From Trichobilharzia szidati (lineage: Eukaryota > Platyhelminthes > Trematoda > Strigeidida > Schistosomatidae), in assembly GCA_944472155.2 (NCBI GenBank), contig OX235277.1, forward strand, positions 27,414,804 through 27,478,803: a DNA stretch of 64,000 nt, given 5' to 3'. The translations under genes and the position numbers were made by a program. Shown here in pieces: positions 12,201-27,965 of this stretch. Numbering within the stretch: the stretch's first letter is position 1; every line of letters begins with the position of its first letter. Under the pieces are notes generated by a model that saw only the letters and a list, made by a program, of their open reading frames with translations, was not told the origin of the DNA and ran no database searches.

Positions 12201-15200
12201 GCACTCAGCATAAAAAATAAGGTACGGATTTTCAACTCCAATGTGAAGTCAGTGCTACTATACGGATCAGAGATTTGACGCCACGTCCTGAGGAGCACCT
12301 CAAACAAACTGCAGACCTTCACCAAACAGCTGTCTTCGCTGAACACTACTCAGGATCAGATGGCCAGAAAAGATCAGCAAGAGTGATCTCTGGCAATGAG
12401 CGAACCAACCAGGAACCGATTGTGAAACAAATAGGCAGAAAGAAATGGAGATGGATTGGCCATACTCTGAGGAAACCTTCAAGTGAGTGACATTACTAGA
12501 CAAGCCATTGCTCAAGTGGAACCCGAAAGGGAAGCGGCGAGTTGGTCGTCAGTGCAAGGGTGACTTTGGAGGAGGTCATGTGAAGAGGAGATGAAAGCGT
12601 GTGGGCAGAGTTGGAGCCAGGTGAAGACTCTAACAGAGAACCGAATGCAATGGAGACGTGCGGCTGAAGCCCTATGTTCCTCTAGGAATGAAAGGAAATA
12701 ATAATATAATAACAATAATCATATCAGTTATAACTATACTATACAATTTTGACTTCTGATGGAAAGTAAGCTATCATAACAAAGTGTAAATTGGCGTTAT
12801 GTATAAGCATTTATTTGATCAAAGAAACCGTCACGATACATCAGCATATTGTATATTATCATTTTATAGCTGTTAGGAAAATCTATGAACGAAAGGAGTA
12901 TAGTAAAATGAGACAATTTTGTTTTGATGAATTATTTCACATGAGGTTAGGAAGACTCTAGCAGAATTATTATTTTACTGCTCTAATTTTAATTTTATAC
13001 GCTTCCTCATGAAGCTACTCACTGATAATTGAACAACTCTCAGTTTTTTGCATCCTTTTCCAACAAAAACATGAAATTCACTTGTACCTTCATGTCATAA
13101 TGATGTTATTAATATTCAGCCACTTACACGCAATCACTCAATGTAGCCTGTATGTGTGTATTAAAATAAGGATAATTTATAACACAAAACGCCTTATATA
13201 AACATTTAGAAGACAAAAAATACGATAGTGTAGGAAATATTCTTTTCGACAACTTCCTCATCAGGTTCTACAGTTAGATATAATCCTTGAGGAATACTTG
13301 TTATTGAAAACATAAGCAGTTTTCTTACTAACATCGAGACGTGAATACCAATGCATTGTTATGACCAAAACCGCGACCTCGTAGACTATGAGCGAATACT
13401 AACTTTAATGCGCTGGCTAATCTGTCCTAATCACACGTCAACAACAACAACGACCATACCGCCAGGCAGAAAAATGACGGAAGAGAAGACTGGTGTCGGT
13501 ACGAGAGCTTTCATTTGCTCAAAACAGCAGTCAAAATAGGTTGACAACACCTGCATGTATACATATATAGTTGTTTAAAATGACCTTGAGAGGCACCAGT
13601 GTCATTGATAAATTGAGACAGTGAACAACCAATAGGATTTTAAAGGTCACAAGTAGCGTGAGAGAAAATCAGGTCATAAATCAATAAGTGTGGGGTGAGA
13701 GAAATACAAACAGACATGTAAAAATGACATATAGGTAATTAGGTTTATAAATCATACATTACAGTTAAAAAGCATGAATGAGTGATAATATGTCTAAATA
13801 CATGATACCTTAATGGGTACCAGAAAAAACTAATAAGAAGACTAATTCAACAACAATGAAGGGTAGAACCATAAGATAGCTAAAACAGTGGTGACTTGTA
13901 AATGGCTTCGGATGAGGGGGAAACTTTCAAATTTGTACGATTAAGTAATGACGCCCAATGTTAGAAAAGTGGCTGTACGAATTTCGTTCGGCTTCTTCAG
14001 GTGGATTCCTATGACTTTAATCAAATTTAGAAGGCAAACTCACAAGGCGAAATTAAAATTACCCTGAATTCGATAGATACCTGTAAATTCATTGTTAACA
14101 TTAACTTTGCATTCAGTATCTACAAGGCCTGTTAAAAACAGAGTTGAGAATAAATCTTGTACGTCGCTTGCGTAACCATACAAGATGATGTTCTGAAATC
14201 CGATAAGGAATTTGTCTAATTTAACTGACTCCATTGAAGCAAACGAACTAGTAGTTACACATTAAGAAGTTTAATTTTGGGTGGTTTATGTTTACGCCCC
14301 CAATGTAAATTCAAAGTGCCTGCGAACAAAATGAACTTCTTTTGTATTGAATGCTCTTTTTACTGCACTCTATACACGCTGTGCTATTATTTCATTGATA
14401 TTAAGAGAGTAGACTTCGCCGGAATTTTCAACATACTGTCTTGTAGCCTTGACCGTCACTTTATATTTTTATCAAGGAACTTTTATGCATAATTATAACT
14501 TATCAAGTAATTTTTTAAGAATCTGAAGTTCTTTATTAGGACAATTGTCAAATATCCAGATCGCAGAGATCCTGGACCTGAACACTAAGCCTAATACGCA
14601 GAACAACAGAAAACAGTTGAACAACACAAGCTATTATTCTCCATATGATAATAAAACAGATTTACAATGGTTAATCAGTGCCGAAGTCTATAAATAAGCG
14701 TTAATATAATGTACAACAATGCTTCTGACCGTATTTCAATCTTCTGCCAACCAGTACACTATTAAGCAGTGCCAGTCTTCTTGTCTCTCGCCAACGTGGG
14801 GACCAGTTCGAACAACAGTCATTAGAGAAGATCACTCCAACTCTGTGATACAAACGCTTTACTTAACTGCATATAAGTACCCATTTCAAAAGTACTCAAA
14901 AATGTGCATCCCAACCAATTTATATAGTATCCTACTTATTCCTTCATCTTATATCATAGTCATAAGGACGTCTGGAAATAAAGTATTATAATTTCTTTCC
15001 TGATGGTAAAATGTATAACACAAGGTATATTACTGCTTGATACATGTGAAGTCTCCATTAAAACTGTTTGTATATTATTATTTATTGGTCATTTTTACTA
15101 TTCAACCGTTTATTTTGAAAAAAAACCAAAACAAATCTTCAATCTACAGAGAAACGAACCGACAAATCAGCAGTATCTGGCGCCATTCGTCTACAGATCT

Positions 15201-18200
15201 CTGTTGAAATAAAAGGTGAAGAACAGATGGCTTCATTTCATGTACAATATACAGCACTACATGGTGTAAGTTTGGTTTCACTTTTATTTTAATAATGCTG
15301 ACAATACTACTACTAGTAGTAGTAATTTAAAGTTATCATTCAGATATTCACTTGTCAGATTTGTAGGAGTTTCGTAGATTTTTATTATGAGCTAAAAATA
15401 AACCGGGGAATTGTTGAAAGTAACACACCACGGAACCGTCTGTTTATTGCTTCTGATACACAATTATCACCATTTGCCATTATGGTTGATTAGTTGTTTG
15501 TCAGACTATATATAGTCAAGCAAGTTTGTAGACTGACTTGGTATCAGGTTTGAATGTGTTACAATGTGAATTGGTAGAAGTTGAACAATTAGCAACAACT
15601 ATTAAATTAGGATGAAACACGTAACCAGCGCGTTGTTTTATTGTTGATGTCAGTCAGAAACAAAATCTCTGTATATGTCCAAACCAAGTTCACTTTTAAC
15701 AGTTTGGAAAAAAAATTTGGGCATTGGGTATTTGATATTCACTAGAATAAAGGTTTTTTTTGTATTTCCCAATGAATGAAAAACAAAACTATATCGTTGT
15801 TTCCACTGACGTTTCGCTATTTAGTGCTGCTAATAGCTTTATCAAAGTAGCCATATTAAACCAGAATTTACAAAATCTCAGCATATATATATAACAACTT
15901 AATCATCGTTCCTCAGTATGGGGTCATTTTTCGTTGTCACTTGGTTAAGATAAAAAAATGTAGATTGTTGGATTTGATAAGTGTGTAAATTTATAAAAGC
16001 AACAGGTATTTACATAACGAAATTGCTCATCACATTCGTGTCGATTTCATCATTTCATGGGGAAGTGGTGGGGGTGTTGTAACTAGGTCAAATTCTGTTT
16101 TAGTCCATCATTTCTGTTCGGACAAGTTGGATTCCACTTGGTATGAAGTGCTTCTGATATTAGACATTCTTTGTGACTTCTGAAGTTTTTCTGGATTATT
16201 GCAATATTGTCAAAATCAATTTCGTGGCCTGGTTCTATAACGTGTAGACCTATGGCTGATGATTTTTCAAGTTTTTCTAGTTCAACCGGATTTATCGGTG
16301 GTCGAACAAATGCTCTACGGTGTTCATTTCTTCTGATTTTGATTTCTGGAGATGTTTGTCCGATGTATATCGCATCACATTCCAAGCACTTTATTTTATA
16401 GACACAATTAGATAGTGAATCTTTAGGGATCTGGTCTTTTATATGGACAAGGTTATTTCGCAGTGTGTGTCTGATGTTTTGAAGAAAACTCTGATGTCGA
16501 GCTTATTGAGTACTGTTCTGATATCATCTGACGTCTCTGCTCTATATGGAATGACGACTGTCGAGGTCCATGTTTTCGGAATGCGTTTTCTCACCCCTTA
16601 ACTATTTGTTACATATATGCTGAGATTTTGTAAATTCCGTTTTAAAAATACTTTGATAAAGCTATTAGCATTAAATAGCGAAATGTGAGTAAAAACAATA
16701 TCGTTTTGTTTTTCATTCATTGAGAAATACAAAAACCTTTACTTTATAATTTCTCTGTAGTTTTAATGTGTTGTCTAAGAAGCTCGATTGTCTTATATAT
16801 TTTTAGACGAGAATTGATGATACTCTTTGAGTCTGTATTCAGTTAACGGATATTATAACTGAACACCAGTGATAAATGCTGGACTAAAATCGGGAATTAC
16901 AGGTCATTTGACCCACTTACTCATCTAATTCAAAAACACTTACTGACTAATAGTAAAGCATGATTGTTCAATTGATATCACATAAATATGGCAGCATAAG
17001 AACTACTTCTGGCAATAACACAGTCACTGAGATTCCCCCTATAATTTCAACTAATATTTCAAGGTGGATTTCGTCATGAATCGACGTTTTTTTAAAGAAC
17101 ATTTGAAAACTATGAAGTAGGGTATAGCTGTTTCATACTAGTTTTGGGACAACCCCATCAGAGGTGGGACCTACTACCTTCACTTTGAAAGCTATTCCAT
17201 TGGTCAAGTTAGGACCTGATACCCCGTCAGTTTTAACTTTTACCATTTCGCCGTGAGGCGTCACCGCCATCCAATGGCGTCAGTGAATATCTTTCTTAAC
17301 ACTTGACATGATGAATCCCACTAATGATGAATTCTGATAGGCAAAATGTCCTGACGTTGTGGTTCCGCGATACCAAAGACTCTCAATCCCCTATTTTTGT
17401 TGACTTTAACGTATTAATGAATATTAGCAGCATTGGTTGGATGACCACTGCAACGACAAAGAGACACCTGAGCACTTTTCATCCATATGATAGCTGGATC
17501 AAACAATGAGGTATTGAAGTGAAGGGAGAACAATAAATTCCCAAAGGATGCAGTGCTACACTGATAAGAATCCAACCGACAACATATATATATATATTAC
17601 TTAAGTTCTTTAGCAGCTCAGTGCGTTTTTTCCAAATTTCTATTCTAATATCTTTTGTGTGCCTAAATCCCGGTTTAAATGACAATGACCTGCTAAAGTT
17701 GAACAGTTGGTAATCTCACGATTCATGATAAGGCATATAAAAAATAAAAACGTTTAGACATTATAAACGACTATGAAAACAAGCTGAGTAAATGGAGTGT
17801 TAGACAAAAATGAAGGAGACTGAGTAGGCGGTTGAAACAGTGAGACGTCGGAAAATTGATGTGAGCAAATAAACCGTTTATTCATCCTATACTCAGGACA
17901 AGGCTGCAAATCTCAGAAACAGGCGTTTCTTGTTTTGTATTTTTAAAGATATTAATCTGTGTCATTCTGTTCACTCTGTTTATTTGTTCAAATCCCTGTT
18001 GTCTGGCCTTTTTTTTGTTGAGCGAAGAAGAACCTGAGGCTATCTATTTAAACTATTTGTATGCATAATAACCGATTGTGGTAAATATCGTATGATCCCA
18101 GAAATGTTTTATCAGTTCTCTAATCATTAATATAAGTGATGTAAACTTAATCGAGCTTTTTGCCAAAGGACATTTAATTGGTATATGTATGCAAAACTCC

Positions 18201-21200
18201 TTCTTTACTTTACGAGTGGAATAAAGGCTTCAGGCTTTAAAGTTTCTGCACCGGTAGTTTTGTCTTCATAGAAGGTGGAGTGCCTAGCCCCACTCCAAAC
18301 CGTCCCTCGTTTTTAGGCTTCCTACTGCCTATAGGAGATTCAGAAATGAGTCGGTCTGTAGGTGAACTCATGGCTAGCAAGCATTCTACAGTTGAGTCAC
18401 CAACACCCAAGGGCACTGATGATGTCATTTAAATGTCTATGTTGAAGAAGGTGAGATTTCAATTCGAAATCCACTGATTTTAAGCCGATGAACTACATCT
18501 TTAAATGGATATTTGAATTTGTCGCTAAAGCTAAGATAGATATTAACCGAACACACAGCAACATAAGTCTTTTTACTGAATATTCAAAACGATTAATGAT
18601 TAATTTCGTCTGTTCGGTAGAATGTTCAAGAGATTCAAGTGATATTACAGGTTGAATTCCTATTTCGATTGGTAAATTTATATAAGAGTACTAGAGAAGC
18701 ATCGGCGTCGATATTTACAAATTGAATAAGTCAGATTATTGGTATTAGACGGTTGGAGACAATCGGCCACAGGAAGCCTTGACCAGACCTAGTGCTAGTA
18801 GGCACTCACTAGTCAGTCAGCAAGGTGTATCTGCAGTCACCTTGAAGGAACTCATGGCTCTTCTGAGATTCGAACCCGCGTCACTCAGTGCTGCCTATAG
18901 TCAGAGACGTTATCACTGAGCTATTCGGGTGCGCGATTGACCTCCTGTAGGACTGTATTGGATATTTTTAATTGGACACTATTGGACACCATATGCATAG
19001 TCCAAAGTAATAACATTATCGAAAATTTCCGTTTGAAAACCAAAAACATTCAGATAAAAATAAATGACCTGCTTGATATCATGTCAAACAACAACACATC
19101 ATAGAGGACAACATGATGACATATACGCTATTGTCTGTATAATCCGGTTCTGTGCATTATCACATAGCTGAGGTTACTAGCCAAATTTCTAGTGGCTCCA
19201 ACCTATTCGCATCTCTGAGCCCAGTGTATTCGGCGGTACTGCTGCCTAGGTGAGCTTTGAGCATACGAAACACTTGCATCTGGCTAGTAGTCATTACAGG
19301 TGACTTGAGTCCTCTCTATCTACTCACATCAATTAGTAGTACATAGCATCTTGCTATAGTGATTGGAAATTTAAGAGTTGCAATAACTGACTTATTTTTC
19401 CATTGCATATTTCCAACAAAATATTCGCATTCCAGTAGTACTGCAATATGCATAAAGGAAAAATTGATTTATGAGTTGCGGATTTTAAAAGTTGATGAAA
19501 AAAAGGAAAGAAAGAATGAAAATGCTTCATATTTATAGATAGAGTTAGTCACGGAATATTTTTTTTACTTTATTTTGGACTAGACAAAAATGATATATTA
19601 CTTCTCTGCTGTCATCGTATACTCGTAGAAAGATCACTTATTATTATTATTTTTATTATCGTTGTTGCTGGTCATCGAATGGATATGGGGATTATCGTTC
19701 TGAGTTTTGTGCATGCCTGAGAAACTGGTGAAATGGATTATTTCTTACTCAGTGTTAATATTATTCAACTAAAACATTTTCTTTTCACTGCGTCGGTGGT
19801 AAAGTGGTTAAGACTCTCGCTGACCATGCAAATGGTCCGAGGTTCGATCCCCTGCCGATGCACACTTGCTATCCATGGTTGGCCTGCAAATTTAAGCTAC
19901 CGATATCGCATGCTGAAAATTCCATACGTGTACAAAAAAAATACGGTGTGGAATCAAGCTATAATAAGAAAAAGAGGTATCATTTGGAGAATCAGTGGGA
20001 ATCAGTGAGTCCTAGCCAAGAACTATTCATCAGAGATCACGCTTAACGGCAGCAGGAATTAAATCTGACAGCCTCACGTTACCAGCTGTAAACTACATGG
20101 AGACTAATGAAAACTCCAACAAAAGTGTTATTGGTTCCTAATCAAACTAATTTGTTCCTATAATAATTAATATCATAGATGTGACCATTTGTGCTCCTTA
20201 GCGATTATTGATTGATGTGGTGATAGATTCCATAAACAACCACTAAGCTGCTGTAGAAAATGTTACCATGTGGAATGATAACAAAAGATTTCAGCAGCCA
20301 ATATAAATATATATATATATTCAGGCTATGTAATGAAAGAGAAATGAAACCTTCAAGGAGCTGGAAGGCTGCATATCTAACTGGAAGTTGAGGATAGGAC
20401 TGTCGGTAACTCTCCTCATATAGTTTAAGGTGAACACTGATCTGTTTGTCTGTTTTTGATAGAGAACTTTGCACCGATGTGCAACAGTTCAAGTTACCAC
20501 ACTCCATGTACGACACAAAGCAAGAAAATAAAGTAGGAGAAATGCATAATATACACAGTAAACAGAGGTGTGAGACAAAGGAATAGTAATAACGAAGAAC
20601 AAAACAGTTTCATTGAAAATCATAAGTCACAAGGAGTGGATACATCTGCGCTAACCATTGAGAACGATTTTGAGCCATGTCACCAATTGTTTCCAACCAT
20701 TGCTTTTCACCGTCCCGAGGACCCCAACCAGGAAGTCTACACCTTCCTACGTGGCTTAGACTAACTGTTATAGATTTCATTGACTGGTGCCATGTTTTGG
20801 TTTGACCGCCGCCAGCTCTTTTCCAGCCTGACCATTTGTGAGCCCGTCGAGGAAGGCGATGACTAGGCATGCGTAACACATGTCCTAACCATCTCAGTCA
20901 ATGTAATTTCACAGCCTAGTCGATTGTTTTCCCCTGCTTACCTAGCACTCGGCGCCTAAACTCGATATTGCTCACCTTATTATACCATTTCGCACCGGAG
21001 ATAGAACTCAGGCACCTATGATCGAAGACAGCTAGTCTTTTGATGTCTTCCACTCTCAATGGCTAGGTCTCACAACCATAAAGGAGGACGGAGCGGATTG
21101 ATGAGCATTACACCCCCCTTCGGTCGATAGCCAGCCGGATATCACGTCTACGCCAGAGATGGCGTAAACTGGCAAATGCGAAACTATCCCTCTTTATCCA

Positions 21201-24200
21201 TAGAGTAGAGTGCCTTGATCAGTGCAATGTATTTCCTCGGCATTCCCTTAACAGACAAACATTGCCATAATACCTCTCAGTCTACAGAATCGAATGTCGC
21301 CTTTAGGTCAACAAATATAATGATTGTTGGACGCCGGTAATAATGCCTATGTTCTAGAATCTGTCGAAGGGTGAAGCTATGATCATTACACCCTCTACCT
21401 GGCCTAAAACCTGCCTGGTTTTCTCGTGTTTGTGCTTCCCGAGCACCACTTAGTCTACGCAGTATTATTGAGCCTAGGTCTTTGGGTACTATATTAGTCA
21501 AGCTAATCCCTCTGTGATTATCATAAGAAGACTTGTTTCCCTTCTTGTATATGGGGATAATTAGTGACCCGACGGGAGTTCCTCTGATTCCCAGACGCTG
21601 CCTAGTACCTCAGTTAACGCAGAGACTAAACTGTCTCCACCGTACTTAAATACCTCTGGAGTCATTCCATCAGGTTCTGCTGCTTTGTCTCGTTTCAGTG
21701 TAGTAACAGCTTCAGTGACCTCAGCTAAGGACGGAGGGCCTGTGTCTATATCCCATTCAGGGAGGTGTTGGATGTTCGGCAGGTTGAGCATGGCTGTGGG
21801 CCAATTGAATCGATCCTCAAAGTGTTCTTTCCAGGTGAACACTGATGCCGATTACACTATTCTTATTTGCGTATTCTTATCTTTGATCAGAATTATGGAC
21901 TATTTGAAGGAATGACATAAATTCATAAGTTCACTGAGTACTGACTAAAACTCACATAGCTTTAACGAATGCCTTACTTTGTCATTGCTGTTCGTGACAA
22001 GTTCAAGTTTTCTATTTATTTTTTGTTAAATTTTATATTTCTACCTTTATCTCCTTCTTGGCAGTCTTATTTTTTTCTGCTCAAAGAATTCAATAAGTGC
22101 TTGAAAATAATATTTAATGCCTCTGTATAAGCATGTACACACATATTTTCTGTACTGAACAAGGAATTCACTTTTGAATCTTTCAGCTTGCCTTGAACAT
22201 TTTTTCCTCTCAGTTTCCCTCCTCATACATCTTTCTTTTTTGTTATTGTTTGTTTCTTTAGAGCATATTTTGTCATCTGTGTAAAGAAAATGAACCAGTG
22301 TTTCTGCCTGACCGCACAACTGTGCCACAGTCTCAGAACAGTGTAAGTTAACACATTAGTCTTAAATATCTATTGCATGTTCTTCTGCATAACTTATACT
22401 TCAAATTTTTGTTTTATGTCATTGCTAAAAATTTTTTTGGGAAGTTTGAATTAACCTCGAAAATCTGAATTTCACTTACTGAAGAATCAGATGCATGAAT
22501 ATGTGTCATTTTCTGTGAAATAGTACAAAAAGAATCTTCATTAATATAGAACTGGAGCACTGTAGTAGAGTATAACTACATACCAGAATAACTGTATTTG
22601 ATACAGCTTTCTATTCGGTTGACGTTTACAGGAAATTTTACTGTTCATAATCATACAAACACACTGCCATAATCTTCTTCATATTTTGATAATATACCTC
22701 CATAACTCTATATCCTTCCATTTTATTAGCGAAAAACATTTTATCAGATGTCTGGCAATGGTTTCGAGTCAGTTCTATTACAAGTGTTTGATTTGAATTT
22801 GATGAACAAAGATGCAGTGATCAATCTCTCCATCCACCTTCCTATATTATGCTTTAGAAATATAACTCTGCCCCACTCTTTTATCTGGCTGGATGTTAGT
22901 TCACTAGTGCACTGTTTAATTCTTCCTGTATGTTAAATATCTATCTTGATTGTTGATCACTAGCTAAATTCTCATCTTTTGATAACCTAATTGACCTCAA
23001 TCTCCTGGTCTGAAATGTATACTTTAGCTCACAGCCAATACACGGTATCCTTTAGTTTGAGTTATTTTGACAAACTGTGTCACTATGATCGTTCAGCATG
23101 CAGAGCTTGTCCCTGCATAGGTTCCCTCAAACCCAGAAAAAACTCGGTTATCTCATTCTATGCGAAACAAAATCTGAAAGACTTTATATCGGCACTCTGA
23201 TATGATTAAACTTAAACGCTGAACAAATAAACGATATTCAAGTGATGGTTTGTAGGGATTTGATTGATTGGTTACAGGATTTCATCATGAGCTGACATCT
23301 GATAGACAATCACTGGAAAGCCAACACCATGTACTGGACAACTGTTTCGTCAACCTAGTTTGGCACTAACTCTCCGGCAGTACGCACCCACCCCACTGTC
23401 AGGGTTCGAATCCACTACCTTCTATTTACAAGGTAAGCGAACTCGTACACCATTAGGCCATTGAAAACAAACATCCAAACCATTGTGATGCTCACTAGTG
23501 ACTGGCCCTATTCAGGGGGGTAGTCAGTTACCTGGGCTTCCAGTGGGAAATCGTGACCATTTTGGCACAGCAGGTCGCGTGTGAGGACAAATACTCTCCA
23601 CCAATGACATTGGTTAATGCCAGTCACTCTATATCGTGAATTGGCAGAAGATTGAATCCTTGGGCTGGCTAATGGATCGGATCGGGTCCCATTGGCTTAA
23701 TGGTCAACGAGTTCGCTGGCCTTGCAAATGGGAGATAATAATAATTTTTGTTTTATTCCGAAAACGGTATTAATGATACAGGAAGGAATTTTCGGCATTC
23801 AGTACAATATCGCATCTAATTTACTCAAAACTACAAAAAATAAACATTATATAATAATAATAATAACAAAACGTTATTATAGCAGCTATGTAGCAAATTA
23901 CAGTATGCGATAAGCAGAAAAATATGCATAAAGTATAAAATTATAGTGATAATAGTAATAACAACTGAAATAAAACAGCTAAGTTATAATTAAACGATAG
24001 AAACGGTGACACCATAAAATTACAGAAAGATGAACGATGAAAGGGTCGATTCACTTTGCTAATTACATAGTAACTTCTTATATGTTTCACGTCTAACAGT
24101 GTCTCCATCACATAAAATACCGGCTAAATACGGTATTGTAGAATTTTTGTACTTAGTGGTGCGAGCATATAACTTCTTGTATTGATCCTGAGTTCGAACC

Positions 24201-27200
24201 CTGTCACTGCCGAAGAGACAGTGCCAAACTAGGCTGACGAAACAGCTTTCCAGTACACCCTGTTGGTTTTCCAATGGTTGTCTAACCGATGTCAGTTCAT
24301 GTTGAAATCTTGAAACCAAATAAACAATACCATTTTCATTATGTTTGTCTTTTTTGAAATAAAAGTATTCAATGACTAAAAAATCAGTCCCTTAGTGTCT
24401 TCATCAATAAATAAGCAAAGTTAGAATCTCTCAAAGATTATGAATATATTTTGAAGATTCTGCGTACATCCATCCTATTGATGAGTTGCAAAATGTGTGA
24501 AATTCAGGACTGAGTCTGTCTGATAAATCATAATTTCCTTCCACTGAATACTAAGTGAATATTTATACAACCGAAAGCAAAATAATATCTGTTGAATGAA
24601 CGATTAACACTTGCAATAAGAGTAATAGGACAATCAGTTTCAAACAACTGACATAATAAAAGATCACGTAAGTGAAGTGAAGAAGTTGTATAAAAGGGAT
24701 AAAATTTATAAATTATACTGTTCTATTGTATATTTTATGTCAAGTAAATTAGTAAGGAATCATGGTCCATAATAGTACAAACATTCTATTCTTGAATTAT
24801 TCATGAAAGCATGGTAAGACTGTTAATGGTTGGAGAATTTCATCATGAGCTGATATCAGTTAGAGAACCATTGGAAAACATGGACAGCCAGTTGTTTCGT
24901 CCTAGTCCCTTGAAACCCTTCGTCAGTACGCATCCACCACAGGGATTCGAACGCAGGACCTTCTGGTTACAAGGCGAGCTAGCTCTTAGACCATTAAGCC
25001 ACTGGGACCCGATCCAATGGTCCATGAATTCGAACTTCTGCCAATTCATGACAAAGTTTGACTACTTTACAACATCTTCTTCAACGAATTACTGACTCAC
25101 CTTCAACCTGCTGCACACTACTAGTCATGGCTTCCAACTAGATGACGTTTTAAGCAAAATTTATTGTTAATATTCACACGATTTCATAACTTGCTTAAGT
25201 CCCTACTGTTATTTAATACAATTTTCTATATACCTAGAATTGGTGTTGCAACATTTTCATCTTAGATGTTGCGTTTTGACTAGAATCAGTGATTAATCTT
25301 TCTCTCCACTTAAATTTATTACTTCTCATTACTTTAAGCCTATCTTATCCTATTAAGTGATGATTATGCAAGCGAATGAATAGCGATGTTACAACTTTAT
25401 TCAAGATCATTTAACTTAGCAGGGTCAGTCACTCTAACTCTAGTTAAATTTCTGTAATCCATCGATCTAACTGACTTAAACCTGCTTGTTTGACCACTGT
25501 AATCGAACCCAAAGTTATTACATAGTATCTGCTTAAATGCGTCTATCTAATCCTTAAGCCTATAAAGTTCATCTCCGAGTCATTTGGTTGGACTAAAATG
25601 CCTCCAGAATCCCTGAAACTTTGTTTATCAAGTTAACACCGTATACTTTAAATAGCAGTAACGCAACACTAATTCCAGACACATAGAAAACTGCACTGAA
25701 GAACAAGCGGAACCAAATTACCAACATCAAGCAAGTAAAGAAGTCGTGTGAAGACAGTGACGTGACCATGAGCATATCAGTATTACTACTATATTGTTTG
25801 ATGTCAAAATAAAAGCATTTAATAAAAAGTTATACTGTGCCATACTGTTCAAATTCTATTCTTATCTTGATAATAAAATTCATTTCATATCACCTTGGGA
25901 ATATATGACAAAACTGCAAAAAGAAGAAACACCAACAGTATTCAGAAATTTCACCTTGAATTCCTCCCGGCTGACAGACATACTCCTAAATCTTGTCTAG
26001 TTGACTGGTTGATAGTAATCCCAGAAAAGAAATAAGGCTGAGTGTGAGGTAAAGAAAGTAATATGATAGGTAATGCAACCTGTTTGTTTACCAACCTTTT
26101 ACGCTGACGAAATTCTTTACTTAGTTTTGCCAGCTTTATCTTCTAAATGCTAGTCGCAGTGACAGTCATCACGACACCATATTACTGGCACGTGGGGATA
26201 GAAGTACAAAAAAGAGACTCTTTGACAAGAGAACTTTCACTGTCTCGATTCTACAGAGAAAAAGCTTAAGCACCATTCCACATATGTACGTTTTAAATGA
26301 TCTTGAAAGACACTAATTTACTGATGAGTTAGAAAAGTTAACAATCAATAAATAGGGTCCAGCCATCATAAGGGGGAAATACAAACATTGCGGAATTGTG
26401 AATAAAGGTAGTAGTTTAAAAGAACAACACCACTGCTACTTAAATTTCAAACAAACTTGCAGTCATATGTTCCACACGAAGCGCACAAGAATAAAAATAA
26501 ACATAAAAAATTGGTTCTTGAACCCGCCAAAACATGAACAATTTTTCTACTTCGAATAAAACGTGATCTCTTCACTTCTTACTCCTTTTCTTTGTCTTCA
26601 TTTAGTTCTTCTAACGGCTATTCGCACACTAACACATACGCACAAACAAGCGTGTTTGCGACACCTTTATAAGATATAAGAGATACTTCTCAAGTTTCCG
26701 CTTTTTCTCTCCCTTCCTTTTTCTACATCATAATGTCATGTATATGCTAGCTGTTCCCTCCTAAGAAGGACGTCGACCACCACCACCACCATCACTCCCA
26801 CCACCATGATTTCTTAACTTCATCCCCATACTATCACCCTTTTTAAAATTTTTACTCACAACAACGAATGATGCAAGCGATGTGATATGTGATAGCTAAA
26901 CGAATTTAAATTATGCTAACATATTATTTTAATTGTCACTGTTGTCATTGTTGTTGTTGTTATTGTTGTTGCTGTTGTTTGAGAAGAAACTTAATGTCTC
27001 CTCAAGACATATATGGTTATTTGTTATTGTCGATGTTGTTGTTTTCTTCTTTATTTCACCAACTATTACAGCTGTTAAGATAAAATGACTGAGATATCTC
27101 TCTGCCTAACATTTTATATATATATATATATATATATGGTTTGTAGTAATAGAGAGAAGCTAGTTGTGCGCATAAGCCATTCTCAATAACAGTATTTCGA

Positions 27201-27919
27201 GTATGGATATAATAAGGGTGTGTTACATCAGTTAACATTAAACTGTTTCTACCCTTCAAACTGGCTAAATAAATAATTATTCAACTCATCACCAATAAGT
27301 CTTGCTGTGGGTTACATTAATGATAGGTATCTTCTATGTGGTGCCATAGGTGCATCTCTAGTTCAGCACTACAGTGTTGACACCTTTACCTGCACACCTT
27401 TACCTCCCTTAGCCTATTTAAATCCCGACAAAGAACGGAGTCTGTGCGTGAGACTGGCAATCCCACTCCATAAAAAGCACCACTGATACTGAAACTTTAA
27501 ATCTCAAGTTTTAAGCCATATGTTCCACTGGGAGCGCAGAGGAATAAGGCAATATGTGGTGACATAAGCTGGTGTTTTGTGGAATCGCACGAAGAAATAC
27601 AGTTCGCATCTTGAAAGACAGATTCGTTGTCCATTTTTGAATGAGATCAACCTAATAGATGGTATCATGAATTAAATGCGACACTGAATTCAATTCCTCT
27701 AGCGAGTACTACTGGTTGGTGTGAATGGTATGCGACTACTCATCTCACTAGATCAGTAGTATATACTCTTACTCATTGATTGCGTAGCAGTTGGTAGTTA
27801 GATGAACAAATTAGCCGAATGTTTCCGTGGAGGGAGTAAGGGAGAGAGACTAGAAAACTGAGTAACATTCGGTCGTGTATTCTACAGAATAATGATTGAA
27901 TACTGGATCAGGAAAGCGG

Positions 27920-27965
<46 letters not shown>

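Noticed and set aside
27920..27962. CRISPR-like or structured array in TA-rich stretches
   Set aside because: Plain (TA)n microsatellite; no spacer-repeat structure anywhere in the window.
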